NCBI RefSeq assembly: GCF_030816725.1
Contig: NZ_JAUSYG010000001.1
Location: forward strand, 4,092,001 to 4,156,000
Origin: Pseudarthrobacter defluvii
GTDB taxonomy: Bacteria; Actinomycetota; Actinomycetes; Actinomycetales; Micrococcaceae
Length of the DNA stretch: 64,000 nucleotides
Direction of reading: 5' to 3'
In this document: positions 46,755 through 54,492 of the stretch, in pieces
How the letters are laid out: each line of letters opens with the position of its first letter
Numbering within the stretch: position 1 is the stretch's first letter
Position numbers and translations under genes: made by a program
Notes under the pieces: model-generated
Databases searched by the model: none
The model's input: the letters and a program-made list of their open reading frames with translations, nothing else
Told to the model about the DNA's origin: nothing

Positions 46755-47645
46755 GTGCGCAGGCTTGGGCCGGGGCAGCGCTGCGAAGTCTGGGTCGCCT
46801 CGGCCTCGGGGCAACGCGAACTCGCGTACTCCACCGCGAATATGCTCCTCGAGGCACCCAACTGGACGCTCGACGGCCGGGCACTGATCCTCAATGGGGA
46901 CGGCAGGTTGTGGCGGTTCGACCTGGCGGCCAGTGACCTGGCAGAGATTCCGCTCGCGGGCGTCCCTAACCTGAACAACGACCATGTCCTGGACCCTGAT
47001 GGCAACGGCATCTTCCTGTCCGGCGACGACGGGCAGATCTACCGGGCACCCCTTGCGGGCGGCCAGGCCGCCCGAATCACGGACGACGACGGGTCCCTCC
47101 ATTTCCTGCACGGCGTCAGTCCCGACGGCGGACGGCTGGCTTACGTGGACATCGCAGCCGGAGACTTCGGCCGGCCCGGGCGGCTCCGGACCATCCCGGC
47201 GACGGGCGGAGAGTCCCAAGATGTGGAGGTGGGTGAGGGGCACTGCGACGGGCCCGAGTACTCACCTGACGGGGATTGGCTGTACCTCAACACCGAATCC
47301 TTCAGCACGGTTCCCGGCCACGCACAGCTTGCCCGGGTCCGGACGGACGGCACCGGGTTCGAGCGTCTGCTCGACAGCGGGACCGTCGACTGGTTTCCGC
47401 ATCTCTCCCCCGACGGCCGCCTTGCCAGCTACGTCCGTTTCCCCGCAGGAACCCAAGGCCACCCCGCGGACCTGCCGGTCGACGTCGTCCTTGTCTCCAC
47501 CAGTGACTGGACCACGCCGCTGAACACCTGGCCGGTGTTCGGCGGACAGGGCACGCTCAACGTCAACAGCTGGTCGCCGGACTCCCAACGGTTCGCCTTC
47601 GTTGCGTACCCGCAGGACGCAACGCCATCCGGCAACGGAAACTGA
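46755..47645 (+). CDS. TolB-like/PD40 beta-propeller protein
   Basis: A 296-residue protein with repeated short strands carrying the PD40 pattern: LDGRALILNGDGRLW, SPDGGRLAYVD, YSPDGDWLYLN, LSPDGRLASYV and SPDSQRFAFV. About six blades are expected. There is no signal peptide, so it is cytosolic. GTG 46755 lies 5 bases after the isomerase stop with AAGGA inside it, so it is the last gene of the operon. Such proteins accompany sugar operons in Arthrobacter; a catalytic or sugar-binding role is unknown. Confidence 0.85.
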   Translation: MRRLGPGQRCEVWVASASGQRELAYSTANMLLEAPNWTLDGRALILNGDGRLWRFDLAASDLAEIPLAGVPNLNNDHVLDPDGNGIFLSGDDGQIYRAPLAGGQAARITDDDGSLHFLHGVSPDGGRLAYVDIAAGDFGRPGRLRTIPATGGESQDVEVGEGHCDGPEYSPDGDWLYLNTESFSTVPGHAQLARVRTDGTGFERLLDSGTVDWFPHLSPDGRLASYVRFPAGTQGHPADLPVDVVLVSTSDWTTPLNTWPVFGGQGTLNVNSWSPDSQRFAFVAYPQDATPSGNGN

Positions 47646-47673
47646 GGCTGCCGCCCCGGACACCAGGGCGCCA

Positions 47674-48546
47674 CTAAGGAGTCCGCGCGGACTCCTGGCT
47701 AAGGACGACGTCGTACGCCTCCACCCGCCGGTCCGTCACGGTGGTGGGTGATTCCAGGTGGACTGCGCCGGAGGGCAGGATGCCCGCCCCGCCGAACTGT
47801 TCCATGACCCGCCACTGCGCCACCACGTCCTCCCCCGCATGGTCTGCGGGGAGGCTGGCCCAGAAACGGAACCCGCCGGCGTCGTTCAGTGCTTCCCTGC
47901 GGTAGAGCACGCAGCCGCCCAGCCACGCCACGTGGTAGGGCACCCACTGGCCAGGCTGCAGGGACAGTTCGGCGCTGAGGTGGCTGAGGTTTGCGGCGCT
48001 GTGCAGCGGCCATTGTTCGAATTCCGGGGTGCCCGGACGGACCCGCTCCGGCGTCACGGGGCCGTCCCAAGCTTTGAAGTTCGCCATTTGCTGCGGCCTC
48101 CGGTCATCCAGGAAGGACAGCCCCTGGGGAGCCATTCCAACGAAGCCGCACTGAAGTTCGTCGAGTGCCTGGCTCAGCCGTGCCAGCGCGCCCGGTTCCA
48201 GCCAGACATCGTCGTCCAGGAAAAGGCACTGGTCCGCGGTGGACTGGTCCAGCAGGTACTGCCGGTGTTCGGCCAGGCCTTTCCGCGGGAGGTGGCGGAG
48301 CAGGGTAACGGGCCTGCCCTGCGCCTCAAGCACCCGCACCATCGCTGCGGCGGCCGGGTGTTGCCACGCGGGCTGCCCCGCTGACTGGTCGCTGACCACG
48401 ACGGCGAACGCGGGCTCCTGCTGCGCGGCCAGCCCCGCGAGGGTGACGGCGAGTTCGGCCGGCCGGTTGCACGTGGGCACCAGGACATCCACCGCCGTCG
48501 TGTCCGGCCGGTCCTGTTGCTGCGCCCACTGCTCCGAAAACCTCAT
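47674..48546 (-). CDS. Family 2-like glycosyltransferase
   Basis: A 290-residue GT-A fold enzyme. It begins with VDVLVPTCNRPAELAVTLAGL, the nucleotide-binding start of GT2. The metal-binding DxD is within CLFLDDDVWLEPG. The later GEDVVAQWRVME holds the ED acid of the acceptor site. There is no membrane helix. ATG 48546 follows GGAAGGTGG; GTG 48552 is equally possible. The frame is open further upstream to 48726, but that stretch is low-complexity. A 20-base perfect palindrome overlaps its 3' end, where it converges with the sugar operon. Substrate unknown. Confidence 0.85.
   Translation of the reverse strand: MRFSEQWAQQQDRPDTTAVDVLVPTCNRPAELAVTLAGLAAQQEPAFAVVVSDQSAGQPAWQHPAAAAMVRVLEAQGRPVTLLRHLPRKGLAEHRQYLLDQSTADQCLFLDDDVWLEPGALARLSQALDELQCGFVGMAPQGLSFLDDRRPQQMANFKAWDGPVTPERVRPGTPEFEQWPLHSAANLSHLSAELSLQPGQWVPYHVAWLGGCVLYRREALNDAGGFRFWASLPADHAGEDVVAQWRVMEQFGGAGILPSGAVHLESPTTVTDRRVEAYDVVLSQESARTP
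47677..47696. terminator. Perfect palindrome at the convergent sugar-operon/GT2 junction
   Basis: AGGAGTCCGCGCGGACTCCT is a perfect 20-base palindrome. It overlaps the last codons of the glycosyltransferase gene and lies 31 bases after the operon stop. It can fold in either transcript. Confidence 0.5.
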
Positions 48547-48727
48547 GCCCACGGTCCACCTTCCTGCCGTCGAAGTCGGCGCCGGCGGGGCGGCACAACC
48601 TGCCGCTGCCCGTTGCCGGCGAATTGGTTTCGCGTGTTCCGTACCCAGCCGTGCGGGATGTATTCGCGCCGCCATCCCCCGCCACAGCTCCGCGGGGTCC
48701 CGGGCCCTGCCCTTCCGGAACGGCAAG

Positions 48728-48769
48728 GGCCCCCGCTTCCGCTGCCGGGTGGCAGCAGGAACGGGGGCC
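48728..48769 (-). terminator. Hairpin after the acidic small-protein gene
   Basis: GGCCCCCG-CTTCC-GCTGCC pairs with GGCAGC-AGGAA-CGGGGGCC around a 4-base loop, 17 bases past the stop of the minus-strand gene at 48786. Confidence 0.7.
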
Positions 48770-48785
48770 TATGGTTCAGGGCGAC

Positions 48786-49145
48786 CTATCCGGCGTCGAA
48801 GCTTTCGTCGGCGTCATTGGGGGATTCCTCCTGCGGAAGGTCGTTGCCGCTCCCGTCGGGAATGCCCGTGGCTTCCTGGCCGGACTCGGATGAGACCCCT
48901 GCCGACCCCTGGGAATCGTCATTCGACTCATCGATGTCCGCGGCGCTGGAGGGAAGGTCCATATCGCGAGAGAGTGGGTCCCCGCCCGTGCCCGACTGCG
49001 GCTCGTTGGTCTCCGCGCCGGCCGAAGACGTGCCACCGCCGGACTGCTGGCCGCCCTGCGTGCCGGCCGCCTCCTGCTCGGCGGTGGGGGTGCCGTAGCC
49101 GCCCGGGGCGGTCTCGGGTTCAGCCTGCTGGTTTTCCTGCGTCAT
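48786..49145 (-). CDS. Acidic low-complexity small protein
   Basis: A 119-residue protein composed mainly of Gly, Ser, Glu, Asp, Ala and Gln, with no hydrophobic core, Cys or membrane segment. Predicted to be disordered. No family recognised. ATG 49145 is preceded by AGGAGGA. It lies 73 bases downstream of the SDR gene on the same strand and is followed by a hairpin, so the two likely share a transcript. Similar hydrophilic proteins accompany stress genes in dry-soil actinobacteria; a protective role is only a guess. Confidence 0.7.
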   Translation of the reverse strand: MTQENQQAEPETAPGGYGTPTAEQEAAGTQGGQQSGGGTSSAGAETNEPQSGTGGDPLSRDMDLPSSAADIDESNDDSQGSAGVSSESGQEATGIPDGSGNDLPQEESPNDADESFDAG

Positions 49146-49218
49146 GCTTCCTCCTGTTGTGAGTTGCCGATAATGCTGGTCTGGTGATGGTGCCCGGGTA
49201 TTCGCACCGGGTCCGGAC

Positions 49219-50118
49219 CTAAAGCCCCTTGCCGCCGGTGACGGGCAGGACTGCCCCGGAAATGTAGGACCCGTCCTCGGATGCGAGCAGCACGTAGGCC
49301 GCCGCGAGCTCGGCGGGCTGACCCGCGCGCTCCAACGGAGTGTCCTGCCCGAAGGACGGGAGCTTGTCCGGCCACTCGGTGGCGGGGATCAGGGGCGTCC
49401 AGATGGGGCCGGGCGCCACTGCGTTGACGCGGATCCCCTTGGGTCCGAGCTCCTGGGCCAGTGCCTTGGTGAATGCCACCTGCGCGGCCTTGGTCATGGC
49501 GTAGTCGATGAGCCCGGGCGAGGGATTGAAGGCCTGGATGGAGGCCGTGGTGATGATCGAGGCTCCCGCCTTGAGGTGCGGCACCGCGGCCCGTGCCGAC
49601 CAAAGCAGCGAGTACAGGTTGGTCCGGAAGACCCGGTCAAACTCCTCTGTGGGAAGCGTGTCCAGGCTCTCGCGGTTCTTCTGGTACGCCGCATTCAGCA
49701 CCAGGACATCGAGACGGCCGAATTCGGACACCGTCTCCTCCACGATGCGGGTGCTGAACTCCTCTTCGCGCCCCTCGCCGGGCAACAGGAGAGCGCGCCG
49801 TCCTGCTTTCCGGATCCACTCCGCGGTGTCCTGGGCGTCGTCTTCCTCCTCGGGAAGGTACGAGATGGCGACGTCGGCCCCTTCGCGGGCAAAGGCGATG
49901 GCCGCTGCCTTGCCGATGCCGGAGTCCCCGCCGGTGATGAGCGCCGCTTTTCCTTCGAGCTTGCCGTTCCCCTTGTAGCTGTGCTCCCCGTGGTCCGGTT
50001 TCGGGTCCATGGGCGCCGTGAGTCCGGGCTGTTTCTGTTCCTGCTCAGGGAACGGGCCCGAGTGGTAGCCCCCGCGCGGATCTTTCGGCTGGTCCGTTTG
50101 CTTGTCCGTGTCGCTCAT
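49219..50118 (-). CDS. SDR oxidoreductase, general stress protein 39-like
   Basis: A 299-residue short-chain dehydrogenase with a hydrophilic 45-residue N-terminal extension, as in the YdaD/GSP39 subgroup. The NAD(P) motif is ALITGGDSGIGKAAAIAFAREGAD. Later motifs are LNAAY (NAAY variant of NNAG), the catalytic YAMTK, and VNAVAPGPIWTPL. ATG 50118 was chosen because the upstream frame is unsupported. A sigma-B-like promoter sits upstream (50240-50215). It shares an operon with the acidic small protein and is divergent from the DUF6328/DUF6766 membrane genes. Substrate unknown. Confidence 0.93.
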   Translation of the reverse strand: MSDTDKQTDQPKDPRGGYHSGPFPEQEQKQPGLTAPMDPKPDHGEHSYKGNGKLEGKAALITGGDSGIGKAAAIAFAREGADVAISYLPEEEDDAQDTAEWIRKAGRRALLLPGEGREEEFSTRIVEETVSEFGRLDVLVLNAAYQKNRESLDTLPTEEFDRVFRTNLYSLLWSARAAVPHLKAGASIITTASIQAFNPSPGLIDYAMTKAAQVAFTKALAQELGPKGIRVNAVAPGPIWTPLIPATEWPDKLPSFGQDTPLERAGQPAELAAAYVLLASEDGSYISGAVLPVTGGKGL

Positions 50119-50214
50119 AGTCCGCCTGCCTGTGTCGATTGACCTGTGTCGGTTATGAAGAAATCCGCCATGCTCCGGCTCTTCGAAGCTATCCCGGGTG
50201 GAGGACCACGTCCA

Positions 50215-50240
50215 CCACCCGCAGGTAATAATCAGTAAAC
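50215..50240 (-). promoter_or_regulatory. Sigma-B-type promoter candidate for the SDR operon
   Basis: On the minus strand GTTT (50240-50237), a 16-base spacer and GGGTGG (50220-50215). This is one or two mismatches from GNNT-N14-16-GGGTAC. The GTTT lies in an AT-rich patch (AGTAAACTTAT). Confidence 0.35.
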
Positions 50241-50338
50241 TTATCAAATGTTGTAACGAGCGCAACGGGCCGGCCTTGTTTCTGGGTATGGGAGGAGTAG
50301 AAAGAAGGCGACGGCCTGGCGAGAGGAAGGAGGGGCCG

Positions 50339-50863
50339 ATGTCCGAAGTTGAGGACTACACGGGCCGGACGGGACGGAACGAAACCCGCGAGGAGCAGCT
50401 GGACCGCAACTGGGCGGAACTCCTGCAGGAGCTGCGTGTGCTGCAGACCGGGGTGCAGATCCTGGCCGGCTTCCTGCTGACGCTTCCGTTCCAGCAGCGG
50501 TTTGAAATGCTGGATGACTGGGAGGTTGGCCTCTACCTGGTCAACGTGGTGATCGCCGCACTGACCACGGCCTTCATCCTCCTCCCCGTCAGCGTGCACC
50601 GGCGCCTTTTCCGCAAACGGCTCAAGGAAATGCTGGTGTCCAGCGCCGACACCATCACCAAGATTGCCCTGGCCGGCATTGCCCTGCTCAGCGCAGGAAC
50701 CGCGGCCCTGGTGTTCGACGTGGCAGCCGGAAGGTCCGCAGGGGTCGCCGCCGGCGGCGCGCTGCTGGGCGTCATGGTGGTCATGCTGGTATTCGTCCCG
50801 CTCCGGCTGAACAAGCTGGCCTCGGGGCGGCTCCTTCCCACGGAGAAGGCCAAGGAGGAATAA
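50339..50863 (+). CDS. DUF6328-type membrane protein
   Basis: A 174-residue protein: a charged N-terminus (EDYTGRTGRNETREEQLDRNWAELLQELRVLQTG), then four hydrophobic segments (about 38-58, 66-88, 105-130 and 138-160). The motif LRVLQTGVQILAGFLLTLPF is characteristic of DUF6328. Function unknown. ATG 50339 follows AAGGAGG at 5-base spacing, a strong ribosome site; earlier in-frame starts have none. Its stop abuts the next start codon (TAA then ATG), so it is tightly coupled to the DUF6766 gene. Confidence 0.85.
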   Translation: MSEVEDYTGRTGRNETREEQLDRNWAELLQELRVLQTGVQILAGFLLTLPFQQRFEMLDDWEVGLYLVNVVIAALTTAFILLPVSVHRRLFRKRLKEMLVSSADTITKIALAGIALLSAGTAALVFDVAAGRSAGVAAGGALLGVMVVMLVFVPLRLNKLASGRLLPTEKAKEE

Positions 50864-51526
50864 ATGCGCAAGTGGGCCAAAGAACATGGGCTGCTGCTGG
50901 CCAACGCAGGCCTCTTCGTTGCGTTTTTCATCGGCATGATCCTTTCCGGCGCCGCCTCCTACAGTGAGGAGCAGCAGACCCACGGAGAGCCTGCCGTCTC
51001 GGTTTTCCAGTTCCTGGGAACAGGCGCCTTCGTGGAGGCCACCTTTGAGAACTGGGAATCGGAATTCCTGCAGATGGCCATGTACGTGGTCCTTACGGTG
51101 TTCCTTTTCCAAAAGGGCTCATCCGAGTCCAAGCCGATGGGCAAGAGGGCGCCGCAGGACGAAGACCCCGGGGAAGCCGGTATCCGCAGGGCCACGCCGT
51201 GGCCCATCCGGCGCGGCGGAGTGGCCCTCAAGGTGTACCAGCACTCCCTGTCGATCATGTTCTTCGTGTTGTTCCTGGCGTCGTTCCTCCTGCACGCCGC
51301 AGGCGGCGCGGACGAATACAACCAGGACCAGCAAAGCCACGGCCAGCCCACCATCACGTTCCTGCAGTACCTGGCCACCAGCCGCTTCTGGTTCGAGTCC
51401 TTCCAGAACTGGCAGAGCGAGTTCCTGGCCGTTGCGGTCCTGGTGGGCGCGTCGGTCTACCTACGGGAAAAGGGGTCCCCGGAATCCAAACCTGTCGCAG
51501 AACCCCACTACGAGACCGGCGCCTGA
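50864..51526 (+). CDS. DUF6766-type membrane protein with internal duplication
   Basis: A 220-residue integral membrane protein of unknown function with about four transmembrane helices. The two halves are related. Residues about 35-91 (EEQQTHGEP ... FENWESEFLQMA ... KGSSESKP) correspond to about 155-212 (QDQQSHGQP ... FQNWQSEFLAVA ... KGSPESKP). Each half holds one helix before QQxHGxP and one after NWxSEFL. ATG 50864 directly follows the TAA of the DUF6328 gene. The duplication suggests a two-fold symmetric fold. Confidence 0.85.
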   Translation: MRKWAKEHGLLLANAGLFVAFFIGMILSGAASYSEEQQTHGEPAVSVFQFLGTGAFVEATFENWESEFLQMAMYVVLTVFLFQKGSSESKPMGKRAPQDEDPGEAGIRRATPWPIRRGGVALKVYQHSLSIMFFVLFLASFLLHAAGGADEYNQDQQSHGQPTITFLQYLATSRFWFESFQNWQSEFLAVAVLVGASVYLREKGSPESKPVAEPHYETGA

Positions 51527-51561
51527 CACGCCAACCAGCCCCACCCAAAAGGAGAGACTGT

Positions 51562-51903
51562 ATGCGAACCTTCGTCCGAACCGCCCTTCTGGCCCTGCTG
51601 CTCCTGGCTGCCCCGGCCCTTCCGGCCACCGCAGCGGCACCCGTGTCGGCAGTCGCAGCAGCAAGCCCGGCGCAGGTGGCCTCGGGATCCTCAGGAGGGG
51701 CGTGGGCGGCGGTGGCTTCTCCCACGCCTTCCCCCGGGGATACCGCGTCCACCGGCCCTGCCAACCCGGGCACGGGTGAGTCGGCCCAGAACGAGAACAC
51801 GCGGCTGAACTACACCCCGTGGGTAATCGCCGGCGTGGCCGTCCTGGTGGTCATTGCCATCGTGGTCTTCCGGCGCCGCCGCAACACCACGATCGTGGGC
51901 TAG
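51562..51903 (+). CDS. Secreted protein with C-terminal anchor, unknown
   Basis: A 113-residue protein. The N-terminal signal peptide is MRTFVRTALLALLLLAAPALPATAAA, with probable cleavage after ATAAA or nearby. A Ser/Gly/Pro/Thr-rich, disordered middle follows, then one helix (WVIAGVAVLVVIAIVVF) and a basic RRRRNTTIVG tail. The arrangement resembles sortase substrates, but no LPxTG-like motif precedes the helix, so it is probably a simple membrane-anchored surface protein. ATG 51562 follows GGAGAG. It is the third gene of the DUF6328 operon, and its stop overlaps the convergent glycerate kinase by 4 bases. Confidence 0.75.
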   Translation: MRTFVRTALLALLLLAAPALPATAAAPVSAVAAASPAQVASGSSGGAWAAVASPTPSPGDTASTGPANPGTGESAQNENTRLNYTPWVIAGVAVLVVIAIVVFRRRRNTTIVG

Positions 51904-53024
51904 GCGCCCTCGAGCACCTGGCTTGTAGCCCAGGCCAGGTACTTGCCGGCGTTGGCCACCGCGTCTTCCGGGCTGGAGGCCACGTCCAGCAACTGTGCGG
52001 CCCCCACCACGCCGTGGACCGCGAGGTCCTCAAGGGTCACCAGAATCCTGCCGGCCACCACGATCACGGGAATTCCGCGCTCCCTGGCAGCATCCGCGAG
52101 CGCGATCGGGGCCTTGCCGGTAAGCGACTGGGAGTCCATGGACCCCTCGCCGGTGATCACCAGGTCCGCCTGCGCCAGCTGCCCGTCCAGTCCGGTCAGC
52201 CCGGCCACCAGCGCGAAGCCGCCTTCCAGCGTGGCGTTGGTGAAGGCAAGGAACGACGCCGGGAAGCCGCCGGCGGCGCCTGCGCCGGGGACGTTCACGT
52301 CCCGGCCGGTCGCTTCCCGCAGCACTGACGCCCAGTTGCGCAGCCCGGCGTCGAGCATCTCCACGCTGTCCGGGTCGGCACCCTTCTGGGGGCCAAAAAC
52401 GTGCGCGGCGCCTTCGGGCCCGTACAGCGGATTCTGGACATCCACGGCGATGCGGAACCTGGTGGCGGAGAGCCGCGGGTCCAGCCCGCTCTGATCCAGG
52501 GCGACGACGTCGGCCAACGATCCCCCGCCGAGCGGCACCACGTTGCCGGCTGAGTCCAGGGGCTTCAGGCCCAGGGCGCGCAGGGCGCCGCTGCCGCCGT
52601 CCGTCATGGCCGAGCCGCCCAGGCCGAGGACGATCTCGGTGGCACCGGCGTCCAGGGCCGCTGCGATGAGCTGGCCGCAGCCGTAGCTGTGGGCGCGCAG
52701 TGAATTTGCCGGGGTCGGTTCCATGTCGGCCAGGCCGGAAGCCTGTGCCGTCTCGATCACTGCTGTCACCTTGCCGTCGCCGGCCTTGTGAACGGCCCAG
52801 GCTGCTCCCAGCGGGGCGAGGATGGGGCCAACCACCGCGTTCAGCCGCTCCTCGTAGCCTGCCGCGACAGCCGCTTCCAGGGTGCCTTCCCCGCCGTCGG
52901 CGATGGGAAACTGGGTGGCGACGGCGTCCGGGTACACCCGCAGTGCCCCTTCAGCCATAGCTGCAGCGGCCTCAGCCGCGGTCAGGGAGCCCTTGAACTT
53001 GTCCGGAGCAATAAGAATGCGCAT
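51900..53024 (-). CDS. Glycerate 2-kinase (GarK/GlxK family)
   Basis: Phosphorylates D-glycerate to 2-phosphoglycerate, feeding lower glycolysis from glyoxylate or sugar-acid breakdown. The 374-residue family type is clear: MRILIAPDKFKGSLTAAEAA at the start, FPIADGGEGTLEA, LGLGGSAMTDGGSGALRALG, VPGAGAAGG and VITGEGSMDSQSLTGKAP. ATG 53024 follows GGAG. A LacI-type operator-like sequence (GGAAAGCGTTTGCC) lies 27 bases upstream. The gene is downstream of an SDR gene on the same strand, with a 101-base gap. Confidence 0.93.
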   Translation of the reverse strand: MRILIAPDKFKGSLTAAEAAAAMAEGALRVYPDAVATQFPIADGGEGTLEAAVAAGYEERLNAVVGPILAPLGAAWAVHKAGDGKVTAVIETAQASGLADMEPTPANSLRAHSYGCGQLIAAALDAGATEIVLGLGGSAMTDGGSGALRALGLKPLDSAGNVVPLGGGSLADVVALDQSGLDPRLSATRFRIAVDVQNPLYGPEGAAHVFGPQKGADPDSVEMLDAGLRNWASVLREATGRDVNVPGAGAAGGFPASFLAFTNATLEGGFALVAGLTGLDGQLAQADLVITGEGSMDSQSLTGKAPIALADAARERGIPVIVVAGRILVTLEDLAVHGVVGAAQLLDVASSPEDAVANAGKYLAWATSQVLEGA

Positions 53025-53050
53025 GCGCTCCATCATGCCAGCACCAACAT

Positions 53051-53064
53051 GGAAAGCGTTTGCC
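53051..53064 (-). promoter_or_regulatory. LacI-type operator-like site before glycerate kinase
   Basis: GGAAAGCGTTTGCC contains the AAnCGnTT core usual for LacI-family sites and is placed 27-40 bases before the glycerate kinase ATG. The regulator is not encoded nearby. Confidence 0.35.
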
Positions 53065-53125
53065 AAGCCCGGTATGCGGACCTGGCAGCAACCTCCGGGA
53101 CAGGAGCAGCGGCCCTCTAGGATTC

Positions 53126-53935
53126 CTAGGCTTCCCGCCAGTCGTTGCTGGTGAGGTGCGAGCCGGCCTGCGGGCCCATCTGGAGCATCCCGCCGTCAAC
53201 CACCCAGGCCGCGCCGGTGACGTAACTGGAAGCGGGCGAGGCCAGGAACGCGATGACGTTGGCGATCTCCCAGGCGTTTCCCGGCCGGCCCAGCGGCACC
53301 CCGGGCCGCTCCGCCTTCGTCGGGTCCTCGTCTTCCTGCCCCGTCATGGGCGTGGCGATCTCACCGGGGGCCACCGTGTTGGCCGTGATGCCGTATTGAC
53401 CCAGCTCCAGGGCCAGGGTCTTCATCAGGCCGCCCAGGCCGTGCTTGGACGCATCGTAGGCGGACGAGCCCACACGCGGCTGGAACTCATGCACGCTGGA
53501 CACGGCTACAAGCCTTCCGCCCTTGCCTGCCTTGACCATGCGCCTGGCCGCGGCCTGCAGGCAGACGAAGGCGCCGTTGAGATTCGTGTTCAGGATCTGC
53601 ATCCAGTCGTCGATGCCCATATCCAGGAACTTGGTGCTCGCACCCGTGCCCGCGTTGTTGACGAACACGTCCAGGCCGCCCAGTTCGTCAGCGAGTTCAT
53701 CGATGACCCCTGCCGCGGCGTGCAGTTCGCTGGTGTCCAACTGCCGGACCACCGCCTTCCGCCCCAGGCCGCGGATTTCCTGGGCGGTTTCTTCCGCACC
53801 CTCCTTGTCGGAGTGCCAAGTGACCCCAACGTCCATCCCGGCGCGGGCGAGCGCCACGGCCGTGGCTTTTCCGATTCCCGAATCGGACGCGGTGACAATG
53901 GCGGTGGCGGGGGCGAATTTGCTGGTGTCCGGCAT
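53126..53935 (-). CDS. SDR oxidoreductase
   Basis: A 269-residue short-chain dehydrogenase. The cofactor loop is VTASDSGIGKATAVALARAG (TAS in place of the usual TGG). The NNAG motif is VFVNNAGTG, the active-site Ser is in AVSSVHEF and YDASKHG supplies Tyr/Lys. It is close to the glucose 1-dehydrogenase/FabG-like group but its substrate is unknown. ATG 53935 follows AAAGGCCC. Its stop overlaps the palindrome CTAGGATTCCTAG (53117-53129). It sits 20 bases downstream of the following hypothetical gene (start 54402), so it may be in the same transcript. Confidence 0.93.
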   Translation of the reverse strand: MPDTSKFAPATAIVTASDSGIGKATAVALARAGMDVGVTWHSDKEGAEETAQEIRGLGRKAVVRQLDTSELHAAAGVIDELADELGGLDVFVNNAGTGASTKFLDMGIDDWMQILNTNLNGAFVCLQAAARRMVKAGKGGRLVAVSSVHEFQPRVGSSAYDASKHGLGGLMKTLALELGQYGITANTVAPGEIATPMTGQEDEDPTKAERPGVPLGRPGNAWEIANVIAFLASPASSYVTGAAWVVDGGMLQMGPQAGSHLTSNDWREA

Positions 53936-53955
53936 GGCGGGCCTTTCATTAGGGG

Positions 53956-54402
53956 TCAGGCGGGGCGGCGGAGGTCGGGCTGGTAGGACTCGTTGTCAGC
54001 TTCGGCAATGTCCCCGCTGCCCGCTGCGTCGGCGTCGTCCGAAGTTTCCGGCACTGCCATCAGCGGGACGGCGAACGTCACAACGGGCCGGTCATCGGAG
54101 TCGTCTTCGGACCTGATGGTCAGGCTCCGGGTGCCGGACGGCACCGTGGGGGTGAACACCTGCAGGTTGCGCGAGCCGACGGTGGCGGAGTCCTGCAGCC
54201 TGTAGTCAGTACCGAAGTGGTCCTGCACCGTTAGCCGGGGCTCAGGCGCGTCATCCGAGGGCAGGTGGATGTTCACCACCAGGCCGGAGGCCCACACCTC
54301 CACGGACAGGATGGTGAATTCGGTGGCGGAGGTAACGTGGCGGCCGTAGGTGGGAGGCAGCAGCATCCGGCGCAGGGCGCCGGATGGAATGAGGTTGCTC
54401 AT
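53956..54402 (-). CDS. Hypothetical small protein, beta-rich
   Basis: A 148-residue protein, unrecognised. It opens MSNLIPSGALRRMLLPPTYG, then alternating short strands (FTILSVEVWASGLVVNIHL, RLTVQDHFGTDYRL, NLQVFTPTVPSGTRSLTI), suggesting a beta-sandwich. The last 40 residues are acidic. There is no signal peptide or membrane helix. ATG 54402 has AGGA upstream at 6-base spacing. It lies between the stress-type gene at 54493 (90 bases upstream) and the SDR gene (20 bases downstream), all on the minus strand, probably one operon. Confidence 0.7.
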   Translation of the reverse strand: MSNLIPSGALRRMLLPPTYGRHVTSATEFTILSVEVWASGLVVNIHLPSDDAPEPRLTVQDHFGTDYRLQDSATVGSRNLQVFTPTVPSGTRSLTIRSEDDSDDRPVVTFAVPLMAVPETSDDADAAGSGDIAEADNESYQPDLRRPA

Positions 54403-54492
54403 GGTATGTCCTGTAAGTCTTGCGCCGGCGGTTGGCTGGGTGGCGCCGGAGGATGATCCGGTGCCTGCCAAACGCTGGGGCGCGGGTGCGGC

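Noticed and set aside
50230..50245. AGTAAACTTAT between the SDR and DUF6328 genes as a fifth copy of the TAAGC palindrome.
   Set aside because: The half-sites are too short and the spacing is different.
51562..51903. Sortase-anchored surface protein.
   Set aside because: The tail has a helix and basic residues, but no LPxTG-type motif precedes them.
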